Of a stretch of 61,458 nt of DNA, positions 7,060-15,750 are shown in pieces. The stretch covers positions 1-61,458 of the forward strand of contig USBZ01000005.1 in assembly GCA_900553065.1 (NCBI GenBank), in the 5' to 3' direction. Each line of letters begins with the position of its first letter. Position 1 is the first letter of the stretch. The position numbers were made by a program, and so were the translations under genes. A model generated the notes under the pieces. That model worked only from the letters and a program-made list of their open reading frames with translations. It did not search any database and had not been told where the DNA came from. This DNA is from an uncultured Desulfovibrio sp. Its GTDB lineage: Bacteria; Desulfobacterota; Desulfovibrionia; Desulfovibrionales; Desulfovibrionaceae.

Positions 7060-10000
7060 ATGCCCCGCATACAGGCCGATCCCACCGTTCAGCAGCAGCT
7101 GGAATCCCGCGGCATTACTGAAAAGACCGGTGTTTTCGGACAACATAAGGTTCAGCTCGGCAAGAGCGATCCCATCCGTCTGGACAGCATCAAGGCCAAC
7201 AAAGTTCCCTTCCAGGGCTTCACCACTGCCACAAAAATTGCCAGAGGCCATTCCGGCATCGCCGCTGCCGCCCAGGATACGCTGAATGTTCTGACCCGCC
7301 CCGGTCAACTGAACGCCAAAGCCCTTCTCGCCGCGCTCAAGACCTCGCAAAACTACATGAACCGCCTGGACAAGCTCGGCGAACTTTCCCCCCAGCAGAA
7401 GGAAAACTCGTTGTGGGCCTTTGCTCCGGCCGTGGAAAACATGAGCAACGCCGAGCTTGCCGCCGTGTATCAGAGCTTCACCTCCGGCGAAATGGATCTT
7501 CTGCAGACCGCGCTCATGCGCGAAGGCCAGACCAACGCCAAGGCCGCCGACGCACGCTCCGCCGCCTCCATGCTCTTTGACCTGCAGGCTCTTGTGCTCA
7601 AGGAAGTCAGCAACCGCTGCGTGCGCGGCATGGTGGACGATCTCGTCGCCGCCCACCCGGAAGATCCCGAGCTTACGCAGCTCAGAATGCCTCCCCGTCT
7701 CAGCGAGCAGTACGCCGGACAGGCCGCTGCTCTGACTCCGGCCCAGCCCCACGACATCAGTCCCGCCAATCTCCGCACGCTTGTGGAGACGGCGGCACAG
7801 AGCGCCACGGCAAGAGAAAAAACGGGCGCCGGAGAAAACGAGCGACTGCGCAGCAGAGATCTGCCCTCCGTATCCGTCAAGGATATGGCCGACATCCTGC
7901 GTTCCGCAGAACTGACCGTCAACCTCAACGTTGACCTTCTGCTCAGCGAAGACGGCATACTGGCCCACCCCGACCAGCCCATGAAGAACATCTTCCATCT
8001 TGCGGAAGAAAATATTCTTCCCAAGGGAGAAGGCTATCTGGCCCGCCGCGACGCCGCAGAGCGCCTGCTCTTCCCCGAGCTGGAAGGCCATGCTGTGCAT
8101 GCCGACGAGCGCCCCGTGTACGGCGCCCTCAACGTGCAGAACCGCAGAATAGGGGCCGTATCCACCACTGCAGGCTACGGAACGGCAGCCATCGTGCTCA
8201 AAAGCGATGTGGCCAGACGCGCGACCTACATTGCCGAAGACACGTTCTATGCTCCCGTGGTCAACATGTCTCAGGAACGCCGCGCCAACTTCTACGCGCT
8301 TCTGGACGGCGCGGATCTTCCGGCCGAATTCACCGCGACCTGCCGCGACGTGAACTCTTCTGAACACAAGGTGCTGGAGAACTGGTTCGACAGCATCGCC
8401 AAGGTATCGGACGCTCGCACTTCGGCCTTCATCGCCCTGCCCTCGGGACTGAAAAAAATGACCGACGACGAAACGGAACGCTTCAAGGCCCTGCTCATGC
8501 AGTGCTTCGGCGACCGCTCCGCCACCCGCAACCTTCTGGCCACGCATGACAATCTCGAGTCGCTCATCCATCACATGAGCGACTTCGACGGCAACGCTCT
8601 CGCGCTGGCAGCCATGAAGAGCGCGGACGGCAGCCATCCCCGCGTCCATCTCACCGGCGCGCAGTATCTCGAAGCGCAGATACATGGCCCCCTCGTTCCC
8701 TCCCGCGACATCGCCGAAATACGCATCGACATCAACGACATACCGAGAGCAGATCAGGCGGAGGTCCGTGCGCGCATGGCTGCCTTTGAGCAGCGCACGG
8801 GCATACACGTCAACATCATCGGGGACTACGATCTGGCCGACGAAGTGGATGCGATCAGCACCGTGTACGCGGAGGAGAACAAATTCCATCTCGGCCACCT
8901 CGACACGAATGCCATCGAGGCCGAATCCGAAGCCGTGCTCCTCAACCTCAGCGGACATATTGCCGCCCTCGCGGCAGAGGAGGGGCTGGATGCAGGACTC
9001 GATCCGGGCATGCTGCGCCTTGAAGGCAACGCCCTTGGTCTTCTGGTTTCCAAATTTCAGCAGACACTGCAGAGAAACATGGGCAGAACGAGCGAAGCAA
9101 GCCACGATCCGAAAACGCTGGTTCGCCTGGCCTTCCGGGAAGTCGCCACGCCTATACTGCAGCGTAAGGCCGAGCTGCTGAGGGAGCTGAACCAGCTGCC
9201 CTTCTCCACCGAGGCCCAGAAGGCCGCCTTCGCCAACTGGGTATGCAGCGCCAAGGCTCTGCGCTCGCCGGAAGAGCTGCGCATCATTCATACGCATGCC
9301 ACGGCGCAGGCAGCCCTCCTGAACGACATAGCGAACGCCGATCCCGCGCCTTCCGCAAGCGAGCTGTTCCAGCGTACCGGCGAACTCATGAAGAAGGCGT
9401 CTGAAGACCTCAACGCCTTTATCGAACGTCTCGGCGACAAGGACTTCGGCGCGGACGACAAGACCGCCGAACTCGACCGCATCTCCTTCATGTCGCTGGC
9501 ACTTCTGGAACACGGCAATCCCGCCATGAATAAAGAAGCCATGAGCCGTCTGCATGAACGCCTGTTCTCGCCCGACCATCAGCAGCTTATGGCCCAGCTC
9601 ATACAGATCGGTCAGCGTTCCGGCGACGAGGCCATAAACGACGCCGACGACTTCGGCATCATGAACGCCACGATTCTGCTCATGCAGCGCAATGCCGCCA
9701 ATACCGCAAGACTTGCCGGCGTCGGCTTTACGGGCATGCCGGAATTCTCCGCCGAGCTGTCCCTGATTCCGCAGTCCGCGCGCCAGGCCCTGCACAGCGT
9801 AGCTCCGGAAACCGCGGCGGCGCTGGACAGATTGCATCCCGGCTATCCGCCCTTCCCGGCTGCCGCGCATCCCGAAGCCCTGCCTGCGGACGGCGCAGGC
9901 CGCAGAGCCTTCCTCGTCAACAACCTGGATGCCTACATCAACCATGAACAGACCTTCGAGCGCGGCACGTCCGTGCACGGACGCGGCCACATCACCCGCG

Positions 10001-10656
10001 CATTCATCTTTGCGTCGGTCATGTGCTCCATTCTCGAAGAGCAGGGCGTCAGCATGGACCGCAACGCCGTTCTCTGCGGCATTACCGGGCACGATCTCGG
10101 CAGGCAGGGCGGCGGGCAGGACCGCTGGGAAGCCCGCAGCGCAGGCATGACCGTGGACGCCATGAAGGCGGCCTTCGGCAACGATACCCTGGGCGCAACT
10201 TACGAGCAGGCCGTCGGAGACAGCATCGACGCGCATCGCGGCCAGACGCTGGAGGCCATGCTGCTCAATGCGGCGGACTCTCTGGATATCGGTCGTACGC
10301 AGCAGTTCGATCCCGAGCGCTTCGCCTTCCTGCACGGTCGCGGCGGAGAAAAGCCGACCGCTGAAGCACGGGAGATTCGCCAGCAGCTTGCCGTGGAAGC
10401 GGATCTGCTTCAGCGCCTCACCAATCCGCTCTGCCAGTCCCGCAACGTGCTGGACAAGCTTGTCATGGAAGCGGGAATGGCCGGCCACTTCGCCGAACAC
10501 TACATGCAACAGCGCAGAGATCTGACCGCCGACATAGCCCGGAAGTTCGCCGCCGAGTGGACCATCGACGCCGACACCTTCGTGCGGAACATGGAAAAGA
10601 CCATCGCGGACAACAGCGATCTCTTCCCCCTGCTCTCCAAGTACTACCGGCCGTAA
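7060..10656 (+). CDS. Giant HD-domain protein, candidate type III secretion effector
   Basis: A protein of 1198 residues from the ATG at 7060, which has AAGGAG 7 bases upstream; the ATG at 7054 is too close to it. It has no signal peptide or membrane segment. Residues about 960-1110 form an HD phosphohydrolase-like domain, with His973, His1011-Asp1012 (GHDLG) and Asp1073 (AADSLD). Residues about 330-600 recall DUF3626-like proteins: Arg351 in RPVYGALN, then STTAGYG, then Glu538/Gln540 in YLEAQIHG. That spacing is compatible with an ADP-ribosyltransferase-like fold, but this is inference. The first 100 residues lack such domains and could hold a secretion/chaperone-binding signal. The next gene is a CesT-type chaperone. 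A sigma-54 promoter lies upstream. Codon use is like that of neighbouring genes. Confidence 0.75.
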   Translation: MPRIQADPTVQQQLESRGITEKTGVFGQHKVQLGKSDPIRLDSIKANKVPFQGFTTATKIARGHSGIAAAAQDTLNVLTRPGQLNAKALLAALKTSQNYMNRLDKLGELSPQQKENSLWAFAPAVENMSNAELAAVYQSFTSGEMDLLQTALMREGQTNAKAADARSAASMLFDLQALVLKEVSNRCVRGMVDDLVAAHPEDPELTQLRMPPRLSEQYAGQAAALTPAQPHDISPANLRTLVETAAQSATAREKTGAGENERLRSRDLPSVSVKDMADILRSAELTVNLNVDLLLSEDGILAHPDQPMKNIFHLAEENILPKGEGYLARRDAAERLLFPELEGHAVHADERPVYGALNVQNRRIGAVSTTAGYGTAAIVLKSDVARRATYIAEDTFYAPVVNMSQERRANFYALLDGADLPAEFTATCRDVNSSEHKVLENWFDSIAKVSDARTSAFIALPSGLKKMTDDETERFKALLMQCFGDRSATRNLLATHDNLESLIHHMSDFDGNALALAAMKSADGSHPRVHLTGAQYLEAQIHGPLVPSRDIAEIRIDINDIPRADQAEVRARMAAFEQRTGIHVNIIGDYDLADEVDAISTVYAEENKFHLGHLDTNAIEAESEAVLLNLSGHIAALAAEEGLDAGLDPGMLRLEGNALGLLVSKFQQTLQRNMGRTSEASHDPKTLVRLAFREVATPILQRKAELLRELNQLPFSTEAQKAAFANWVCSAKALRSPEELRIIHTHATAQAALLNDIANADPAPSASELFQRTGELMKKASEDLNAFIERLGDKDFGADDKTAELDRISFMSLALLEHGNPAMNKEAMSRLHERLFSPDHQQLMAQLIQIGQRSGDEAINDADDFGIMNATILLMQRNAANTARLAGVGFTGMPEFSAELSLIPQSARQALHSVAPETAAALDRLHPGYPPFPAAAHPEALPADGAGRRAFLVNNLDAYINHEQTFERGTSVHGRGHITRAFIFASVMCSILEEQGVSMDRNAVLCGITGHDLGRQGGGQDRWEARSAGMTVDAMKAAFGNDTLGATYEQAVGDSIDAHRGQTLEAMLLNAADSLDIGRTQQFDPERFAFLHGRGGEKPTAEAREIRQQLAVEADLLQRLTNPLCQSRNVLDKLVMEAGMAGHFAEHYMQQRRDLTADIARKFAAEWTIDADTFVRNMEKTIADNSDLFPLLSKYYRP

Positions 10657-10668
10657 CGACAAAGCCAT

Positions 10669-10699
10669 GCGGCGCGGACGCAAAGCATATCCGCGCCGC
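10669..10699 (+). repeat. Hairpin between effector and chaperone genes
   Basis: A perfect 10-bp GC stem (10669-10678 with 10690-10699) with an 11-base loop sits 12 bases after the effector stop. There is no U-tract, so it is more likely to stabilise or process the mRNA than to terminate. Confidence 0.5.
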
Positions 10700-10773
10700 G
10701 TTCCCCACGCAGGCCGCGGCGTCTCCGATTTCCGCCCAACCCCAAAACATCGCCCTCAGCAAGGAGTTTCTTC

Positions 10774-11232
10774 ATGGAATGGACCATGACCCTGGAACGC
10801 TTCGGTTCCTCCATCGGTATCGATAATCTTGCCCCGGATGCGGACAGCAGCTGCTCGCTGCTTTTCGACAGTCAGCACGAAGTCACCTTCACCCATGATG
10901 AAGAAGACCACGCCCTGCTGATGTACTGCGAAATCGGCAGCGCTTCCGGACTCGGCAAGGAAACCTGTCTTATGCTGCTCAAGGCTTCGCTTCTCGGGGC
11001 GGAAACCGGGGGAGCTGCCCTTGCCATCCATGACAAGCTGGAGAAAATCGTCCTGTGGAAGCGTTATGACGACACGATTACCGACGACGAGCTGAAGGAA
11101 GCCGTCAATGGCTTTCTTGCTCAGGTCACGGTATGGAAAAAAAGACTGAATGAACTTGAGAACGGCGACGGGGCAGCAGAAGCGCCTGTGGACAGCGTTT
11201 CCACCATGAACAACTTCGGCATGTTTGTCTGA
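10774..11232 (+). CDS. CesT-family type III secretion chaperone
   Basis: A 152-residue acidic protein with the typical layout of class I type III chaperones: an N-terminal helix with GIDNLAPDADSSC, a strand with LLFDSQHEVTF, a strand with ALLMYCEIG, the segment LMLLKASLLGAETGGAALAI, and a C-terminal helix ending in VTVWKKRLNEL. Such dimers bind the N-terminal 50-100 residues of an effector in the cytosol. It lies 117 bases after the giant gene, whose product is its likely client. AAGGAG precedes the ATG. No secretion apparatus gene is in the window, so the injectisome would have to be elsewhere. Confidence 0.82.
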   Translation: MEWTMTLERFGSSIGIDNLAPDADSSCSLLFDSQHEVTFTHDEEDHALLMYCEIGSASGLGKETCLMLLKASLLGAETGGAALAIHDKLEKIVLWKRYDDTITDDELKEAVNGFLAQVTVWKKRLNELENGDGAAEAPVDSVSTMNNFGMFV

Positions 11233-11364
11233 TGTACTCATCCCCGGCGCATCATGCGGCTTTGCGCCCGGGGCAGAAACATAACGGTCGATAATAAGAT
11301 ACGGCCGAGAAAAAACACACAGCGCACGCTCCTTCCGCTGCAGACAAATGTGACGCGGCATAAA

Positions 11365-11399
11365 AAAAGACCGGCACCTTCTCAGGTACCGGTCTTTTT
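11365..11399. terminator. Bidirectional terminator between chaperone gene and proB
   Basis: An 11-bp arm rich in A on one side and T on the other (11365-11375 with 11389-11399), extended by an ACCT/AGGT stem after one mismatch. It can end both the effector operon on + and the proB operon on -. Confidence 0.85.
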
Positions 11400-11407
11400 C
11401 ATGATCT

Positions 11408-12550
11408 TCACACGGCCGCGTTGATCAGAAGATTGTCGCGGTGGATGACTTCCGGATAATGGGCGTTGCCGAGAGCGGCCGCCACTTCCATACGTTTAAG
11501 GCCCTTGATCCGGTCAAGTTCCTCCGAAGAGTAGTTGGTCAGTCCCACGCCTACGGCATGCTCTCCGCACATGACACGCACGAGCGCGCCCGGCTCGAAC
11601 TCACCCTCCACACCGATCACGCCGCCGGGCAGCAGGCTTCCGCCCTTCTCTTCCAGCGCTCTGGCCGCGCCCTCATCCACAAGCACTCTGCCCTGCGGTT
11701 CGGACTGATAGGCCATCCAGTACTTGCGGCGCGACACGGCCTGCGTTGCCGGCGCAATCCATGTGCCCACTCTTTCGCCGGCAAAGGCGCGATCGAGAAT
11801 GTCGGGGCGCCTTCCCGGAAGAATCAGCGTAGGCACGCCGAGCTGCGCCGCCCTGCGCGCGGCCATGAGCTTGGAACGCATACCTCCGGTTCCCACGCTG
11901 GTCTTGGCTCCGCACAGAGACTCTATGTCCAGATCGGCGATGTGCTCAATGCTGTCGAGATAGGGAATGACCTCGCCGGGCTTCGCCGATTCGGGATTGG
12001 CGGCAAGCACGCCGTCGGCGCTCGTCAGATTGATGTACAGCTCGCCTTCCACAAGATTCAGAAGAAGACTCGCCAGCTGATCGTTGTCGCCGAACTTCAG
12101 CTCCTGCACGGCCACGGTGTCGTTCTCATTGACGATGGGCACCACGCCCCAGTCGAGCAGATTCATGAACGTGTTGCGGGCATTGAGAAAACGGGGACGG
12201 CTGCGCAGATCGTCGCGAGTCAGAAGCACCTGCGCGCACAGAAGTCCCTGAGCGGCAAAGGCATGTTCATACTCGCGCATGAGACAGCCCTGTCCGATGG
12301 CGGCAAGAGCCTGCCTGCCGGAAAGGCCCTCCACGCTGCGGCCGCGATCGGGCAGCGCCGTTCTGCCCGCCGCCACCGCACCGGAGCTGACCAGGCATAC
12401 CCGTCTGCCCTGACGCACCAGCCGGGCAAGCTGCTCCACAAGATTGTACATCACGGAAAGGTGCAGGCCTTCGGAAGTGGTCAGTACCGCACTGCCGACC
12501 TTCACCACCAGAGTATGCGCCGAGGCAAGCGTCTTTTCACGGGTATCCAT
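11408..12550 (-). CDS. proB: Glutamate 5-kinase
   Basis: A 380-residue kinase that phosphorylates glutamate in the first step of proline synthesis. The N-terminal amino-acid kinase fold shows VVKVGSAVLT, SSGAVAAG and NENDTV. TSVGTGGMRSKLMAA is the ATP/glutamate-binding segment. The C-terminal 100 residues form a PUA domain (GRVLVDEGAARALEEKG). Its start overlaps the obg stop (TAATG), so translation is likely coupled to obg. It is the last gene of the rplU-rpmA-obg-proB operon, a common order. Confidence 0.96.
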   Translation of the reverse strand: MDTREKTLASAHTLVVKVGSAVLTTSEGLHLSVMYNLVEQLARLVRQGRRVCLVSSGAVAAGRTALPDRGRSVEGLSGRQALAAIGQGCLMREYEHAFAAQGLLCAQVLLTRDDLRSRPRFLNARNTFMNLLDWGVVPIVNENDTVAVQELKFGDNDQLASLLLNLVEGELYINLTSADGVLAANPESAKPGEVIPYLDSIEHIADLDIESLCGAKTSVGTGGMRSKLMAARRAAQLGVPTLILPGRRPDILDRAFAGERVGTWIAPATQAVSRRKYWMAYQSEPQGRVLVDEGAARALEEKGGSLLPGGVIGVEGEFEPGALVRVMCGEHAVGVGLTNYSSEELDRIKGLKRMEVAAALGNAHYPEVIHRDNLLINAAV

Positions 12551-13653
12551 TATTCACGCGTCCATATTACTTCAATATCGGGGAATTCCTCGTCCACCAC
12601 CACTTCTTCCTGATAGTGGACGAACGGATCATTGAAATCCAGCTCGTCGCGCAGCTTCCACATGCGTTCCACCAGATCTTCAAGTCCGATCTGTTCGCGC
12701 GCGGAAACAAACACGATGTCGCGGCCGTCGGCCTCGGCCCGGGCCTTCAGAACCTCCAGTTCCTCCGGCGTGCGCAGGTCGATCTTGTTGACCACTTCTA
12801 TCTGACGGCGCAGAGCCAGTTCCGGATCGAACTGGGCAAGCTCATCATTGATGAGATCAAAGCCTTCCCAGGGGTTTTCCGCTTCGGGATCCACGTCCTC
12901 CACGCTGAGAATGTGTACCAGAAAACGCGTGCGCTCCACATGACGCAGGAAACGGTCGCCGAGGCCCTGACCGGTATGGGCGCCTTCGATGAGGCCGGGA
13001 ATATCGGCAATGACCATGCGTCTGTCGGGATCGCAGTCGTCGATGAGCACGCCGAGATTAGGCGTCAGCGTGGTGAAGGGGTAGTCCGCAATCTTGGGAC
13101 GTGCCGCAGACACGCGGGACAGGAAGGTGGACTTGCCGGCATTGGGCAGGCCCAGAAGTCCGGCGTCGGCAAGAATCTTGAGTTCCAGGCGGAAGGTTCT
13201 CTCCTCGCCGGGTTCGCCCTTCTGGGCAAAGCGGGGAGCGCGCATGGTGGACGACTTGAAATGCTCGTTGCCCTTGCCGCCGCGACCGCCTGCAGCAAGC
13301 AGAACCAGCTTTTCCGGATCGGAAATATCGGCAAAGAGCACTTCTCCCTCGCCGGTACGTTCATAAAGCTGCGTGCCGGCAGGAAGCTCAATGATGAGAT
13401 CCTCGCCCTTGTGGCCGTCGCACTGACTGCCCATGCCCCCCTGTCCGTTGGGGGCTTCATAAATGCGCTTCAGACGAAAGTCGTACAGGCTGTACAAGCG
13501 GTTCGAGGCTCTTGCGTACACATTGCCGCCGTCGCCGCCGTTGCCGCCGTCGGGACCGCCCTTGGCCACGAACTTTTCCCGGCGGAAGGACACACAGCCG
13601 TTTCCTCCCTTGCCGGCTTTAACCTGAATGGTGGCTTCATCCACGAATTTCAT
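12550..13653 (-). CDS. obg: Obg family GTPase
   Basis: A 367-residue essential GTPase that acts in 50S ribosome assembly and stress signalling. The N-terminal glycine-rich Obg fold (FVDEATIQVKAGKGGNGC...) covers residues 1-158. The G domain has GLPNAGKST (G1), the TLTPNLG switch I, DIPGLIEGA (G3) and NKID (G4). The C-terminal tail is acidic. It follows rpmA after a 230-base gap and is coupled to proB by a one-base overlap. Confidence 0.97.
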   Translation of the reverse strand: MKFVDEATIQVKAGKGGNGCVSFRREKFVAKGGPDGGNGGDGGNVYARASNRLYSLYDFRLKRIYEAPNGQGGMGSQCDGHKGEDLIIELPAGTQLYERTGEGEVLFADISDPEKLVLLAAGGRGGKGNEHFKSSTMRAPRFAQKGEPGEERTFRLELKILADAGLLGLPNAGKSTFLSRVSAARPKIADYPFTTLTPNLGVLIDDCDPDRRMVIADIPGLIEGAHTGQGLGDRFLRHVERTRFLVHILSVEDVDPEAENPWEGFDLINDELAQFDPELALRRQIEVVNKIDLRTPEELEVLKARAEADGRDIVFVSAREQIGLEDLVERMWKLRDELDFNDPFVHYQEEVVVDEEFPDIEVIWTRE

Positions 13654-13828
13654 ATGCTTTCCTCACGAGTGGGGCTCATGACCCTGCAGCGTATGCGGCG
13701 GCTGAAAACGCGCAACCGCATCCTGCACCGGCAAAACGCCGGAGCCATGCGCCGGATGCTGAGAGGGGATGCCGCCGGGCGAGCCGCCGATTCGGGCGGG
13801 AAGGCCTGCTTCCCCGAAAAAATACAAA

Positions 13829-13858
13829 GGGCGAGAAGAGCCTCGGCCCTTCTCGCCC
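13829..13858 (-). terminator. Hairpin after rpmA
   Basis: A 10-bp GC stem (13829-13838 with 13849-13858) with a 10-base loop. On the - strand it is followed by TTTGTATTTTTT. It probably reduces read-through from the ribosomal protein genes into obg-proB. Confidence 0.65.
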
Positions 13859-13883
13859 CCATACATCACAAGCCGAAGCGCAA

Positions 13884-14159
13884 TTACGCAGCAGCTTCAG
13901 CGGGCACGATGCTCACGCGCTTGTGCACGCGACGCTTGCGGAAGAACTTTTCGAACTTCACCACGCCGTCGCACTTGGCGAAAAGGGTGTAATCGCGGCC
14001 CATGCCGACATTGGCGCCGGGATAAACCACGGTGCCGAGCTGACGAACAATGATGTTGCCGGCAAGAACGTGCTGACCGCCGAAGCGCTTCACGCCTCTG
14101 CGCTGACCTTCACTATCACGACCGTTGCGGGAGCTGCCGCCTGCTTTTTTATGTGCCAT
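13884..14159 (-). CDS. rpmA: 50S ribosomal protein L27
   Basis: A 91-residue protein starting MAHKKAGGSSRNGRDS, the conserved L27 N-terminus that reaches toward the peptidyl-transferase centre. There is no N-terminal extension of the kind that needs cleavage in Firmicutes. It is 33 bases after rplU and co-transcribed with it. The C-terminus is slightly long (RVHKRVSIVPAEAAA). Confidence 0.97.
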   Translation of the reverse strand: MAHKKAGGSSRNGRDSEGQRRGVKRFGGQHVLAGNIIVRQLGTVVYPGANVGMGRDYTLFAKCDGVVKFEKFFRKRRVHKRVSIVPAEAAA

Positions 14160-14192
14160 GATGAAACTCCTTGGAAAATAGCGGTACGCCCG

Positions 14193-14501
14193 TTAGGCGA
14201 CAATACCGGTAACAGTAAGAACGGTGTATTCCTGACGATGGCCCTGGGTGCGGCGTTCGGCCTTGCGGCGCTTGTGCTTGAACACCACGATCTTGTCGCC
14301 GAGAATGTGATCAACGACCTTGGCGGTCACCTTGGCGCCTTCCACAACGGGGGTGCCGATCTTGGTGTTTTCGCCGCCGATCATGAGCACGCGATCCAGG
14401 GACACTTCGCTGTCCTTTTCAGCGTTCATGAGGTCGACAACAACCTTGTTGCCTTCCTGAACGCGGTACTGCTTGCCGAGCACTTCAACAATAGCGTACA
14501 T
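14193..14501 (-). CDS. rplU: 50S ribosomal protein L21
   Basis: A 102-residue protein starting MYAIVEVLGKQYRVQEG with the L21 signature FKHKRRKAERRTQGHRQ near the end. The start at 14501 has GGAGG upstream; a longer open frame extends further upstream but has no family similarity. First gene of rplU-rpmA-obg-proB. Confidence 0.97.
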   Translation of the reverse strand: MYAIVEVLGKQYRVQEGNKVVVDLMNAEKDSEVSLDRVLMIGGENTKIGTPVVEGAKVTAKVVDHILGDKIVVFKHKRRKAERRTQGHRQEYTVLTVTGIVA

Positions 14502-15026
14502 TAAAACCTCCGAAAAACGGGTCAGAAATGAAGCCTGCTTCCCATATACAGGTAAACCGGCGAACCGGAAGCCGCTTTCGCGGCACACACTCCCTGAATG
14601 ATGCTGGCAGGCATGATGACCTGTTCCCGTCGGTCGGTGCAGGTGCGCCACTCCCGAAGGAGGACGACTTTTTCCATTACAGGCAAGTGTATAGATGTCC
14701 TTATCGGACATACGAAGGACGTACATAGCCCGTTTTTCTTCAAATGGCAAGCATTTTTTCCGGAAAATCGATGGCAGCCGGGCCGACTCCTTCCAAGGAG
14801 GCATTATGACGGCCTTAAAAGCCGCTCGGCCCTTTCCTCCGAGGCGAGTTCCGGCATCTGTGCCGCCTTCAGCTCTGCCCCCTCATGGACGGAGATATCT
14901 TTCCCGCAGTGCTTACCCGCCCCTCTGATGCAGCCTGCCGAAGAAATGCACGAGGCGCGCAGTCGCTCATAAAACAGCGGGCATACGTCTTTGCCGACAA
15001 CGTACGTCGAAGCGTTTTTCCGTCAG
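14502..15026 (-). other. Leader and spacer upstream of rplU
   Basis: A 525-base stretch without a convincing gene. The part nearest rplU is a long leader downstream of the promoter at 14722-14750. I could not identify a known ribosomal-protein leader structure in it. The distal part shows nothing I can name. Confidence 0.5.
14722..14750 (-). promoter_or_regulatory. Promoter of the rplU operon
   Basis: On the - strand a TTGCCA -35 (14745-14750) and a TATGTA -10 (14722-14727) have an optimal 17-base spacer and an A-rich upstream element. This leaves a leader of about 215 bases before rplU. Confidence 0.65.
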
Positions 15027-15440
15027 CTACTTTTTCTTCAGCAGCTTCTCCGCCGCCCCCAGCCAGCGCTCCAGCGCCGCGTCGGCCTTTGCCCGGGAAG
15101 CGTCGTCCACATACATGGTCACGGCGGCAAGCGCGGCCGCAAGAATGCCTATGTCGTCTGTAAAGCCGAGCATCGGAATGATGTCCGGCACCACATCAGC
15201 CGGAAGGATCAGATATCCCAGCGCTCCAAGAATGATGGCTCTCGTTTTCACCGGCAGATCCTTGCGCTGCAGCGTATAATAAAGGATGAGCGCCGAGCGC
15301 AGCCCCTCCCGGCCGATGGCTCCGGCAAAGCGCAGCAGCTTGCTATGAAAGGCTTCCTCGGAGTAGGCACTGCGGAACTTCTCGTCGGTCACGATTTCCG
15401 GCTCTACTATCTTCCGTCCCTGATCGTCATATTCCGTCAT
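15027..15440 (-). CDS. YkvA-like DUF1232 membrane protein
   Basis: A 137-residue protein. The central segment from KTRAIILGALGYLILPADVVPDIIP to GFTDDIGILAAALAAV is the DUF1232 (YkvA) signature, with the PADVVPDxxPxxGFTDD motif between two hydrophobic stretches. The function is unknown in the family. The start at 15440 (MTEYDDQGRK) has GAGGAA at a good distance, while the longer frame has none. The C-terminus is basic (LLKKK). Confidence 0.85.
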   Translation of the reverse strand: MTEYDDQGRKIVEPEIVTDEKFRSAYSEEAFHSKLLRFAGAIGREGLRSALILYYTLQRKDLPVKTRAIILGALGYLILPADVVPDIIPMLGFTDDIGILAAALAAVTMYVDDASRAKADAALERWLGAAEKLLKKK

Positions 15441-15750
15441 GCGGAATTCCTCGTTGTTTGTTGCGGCCGTGCAAACGGAAAACATTCTCCGTCCGGGCAA
15501 AAGGCCGCACGGCGGGTAATTTTGCCTTCTCAGGCAGCTTCTTCCGCGAAAAAATACGGCCCGGCTCCGAACAGTCCGGACAGCGGCATACCGCGTCCCG
15601 TCTTTTCATGACGGATCTGCTCCGCCCCGCATGTCTTACCGCCTTCTTCCATACGGCACATTCCGAGCATACGAAAAAAGGGAGAACCGCATACGCAGTC
15701 CTCCCTTTTCCATCGGGCTCAGCGGGCCGAAGCCCGCCGTACATTCCTTA
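15441..15750. other. Spacer between the DUF1232 gene and groEL
   Basis: No gene supported. It contains the groEL terminator and otherwise only overlapping short open frames without domains. Confidence 0.5.
15676..15709 (-). terminator. groESL terminator
   Basis: A 9-bp stem (15676-15684 with 15701-15709) with a 16-base loop. On the - strand it is followed by a run of six T. Confidence 0.7.

Noticed and set aside
7036..10683. A 1215-codon open frame on the - strand opposite the effector-like gene
   Set aside because: The + strand frame has a sigma-54 promoter, a ribosome site and an HD domain. The reverse frame has none of these and is a codon-bias shadow.
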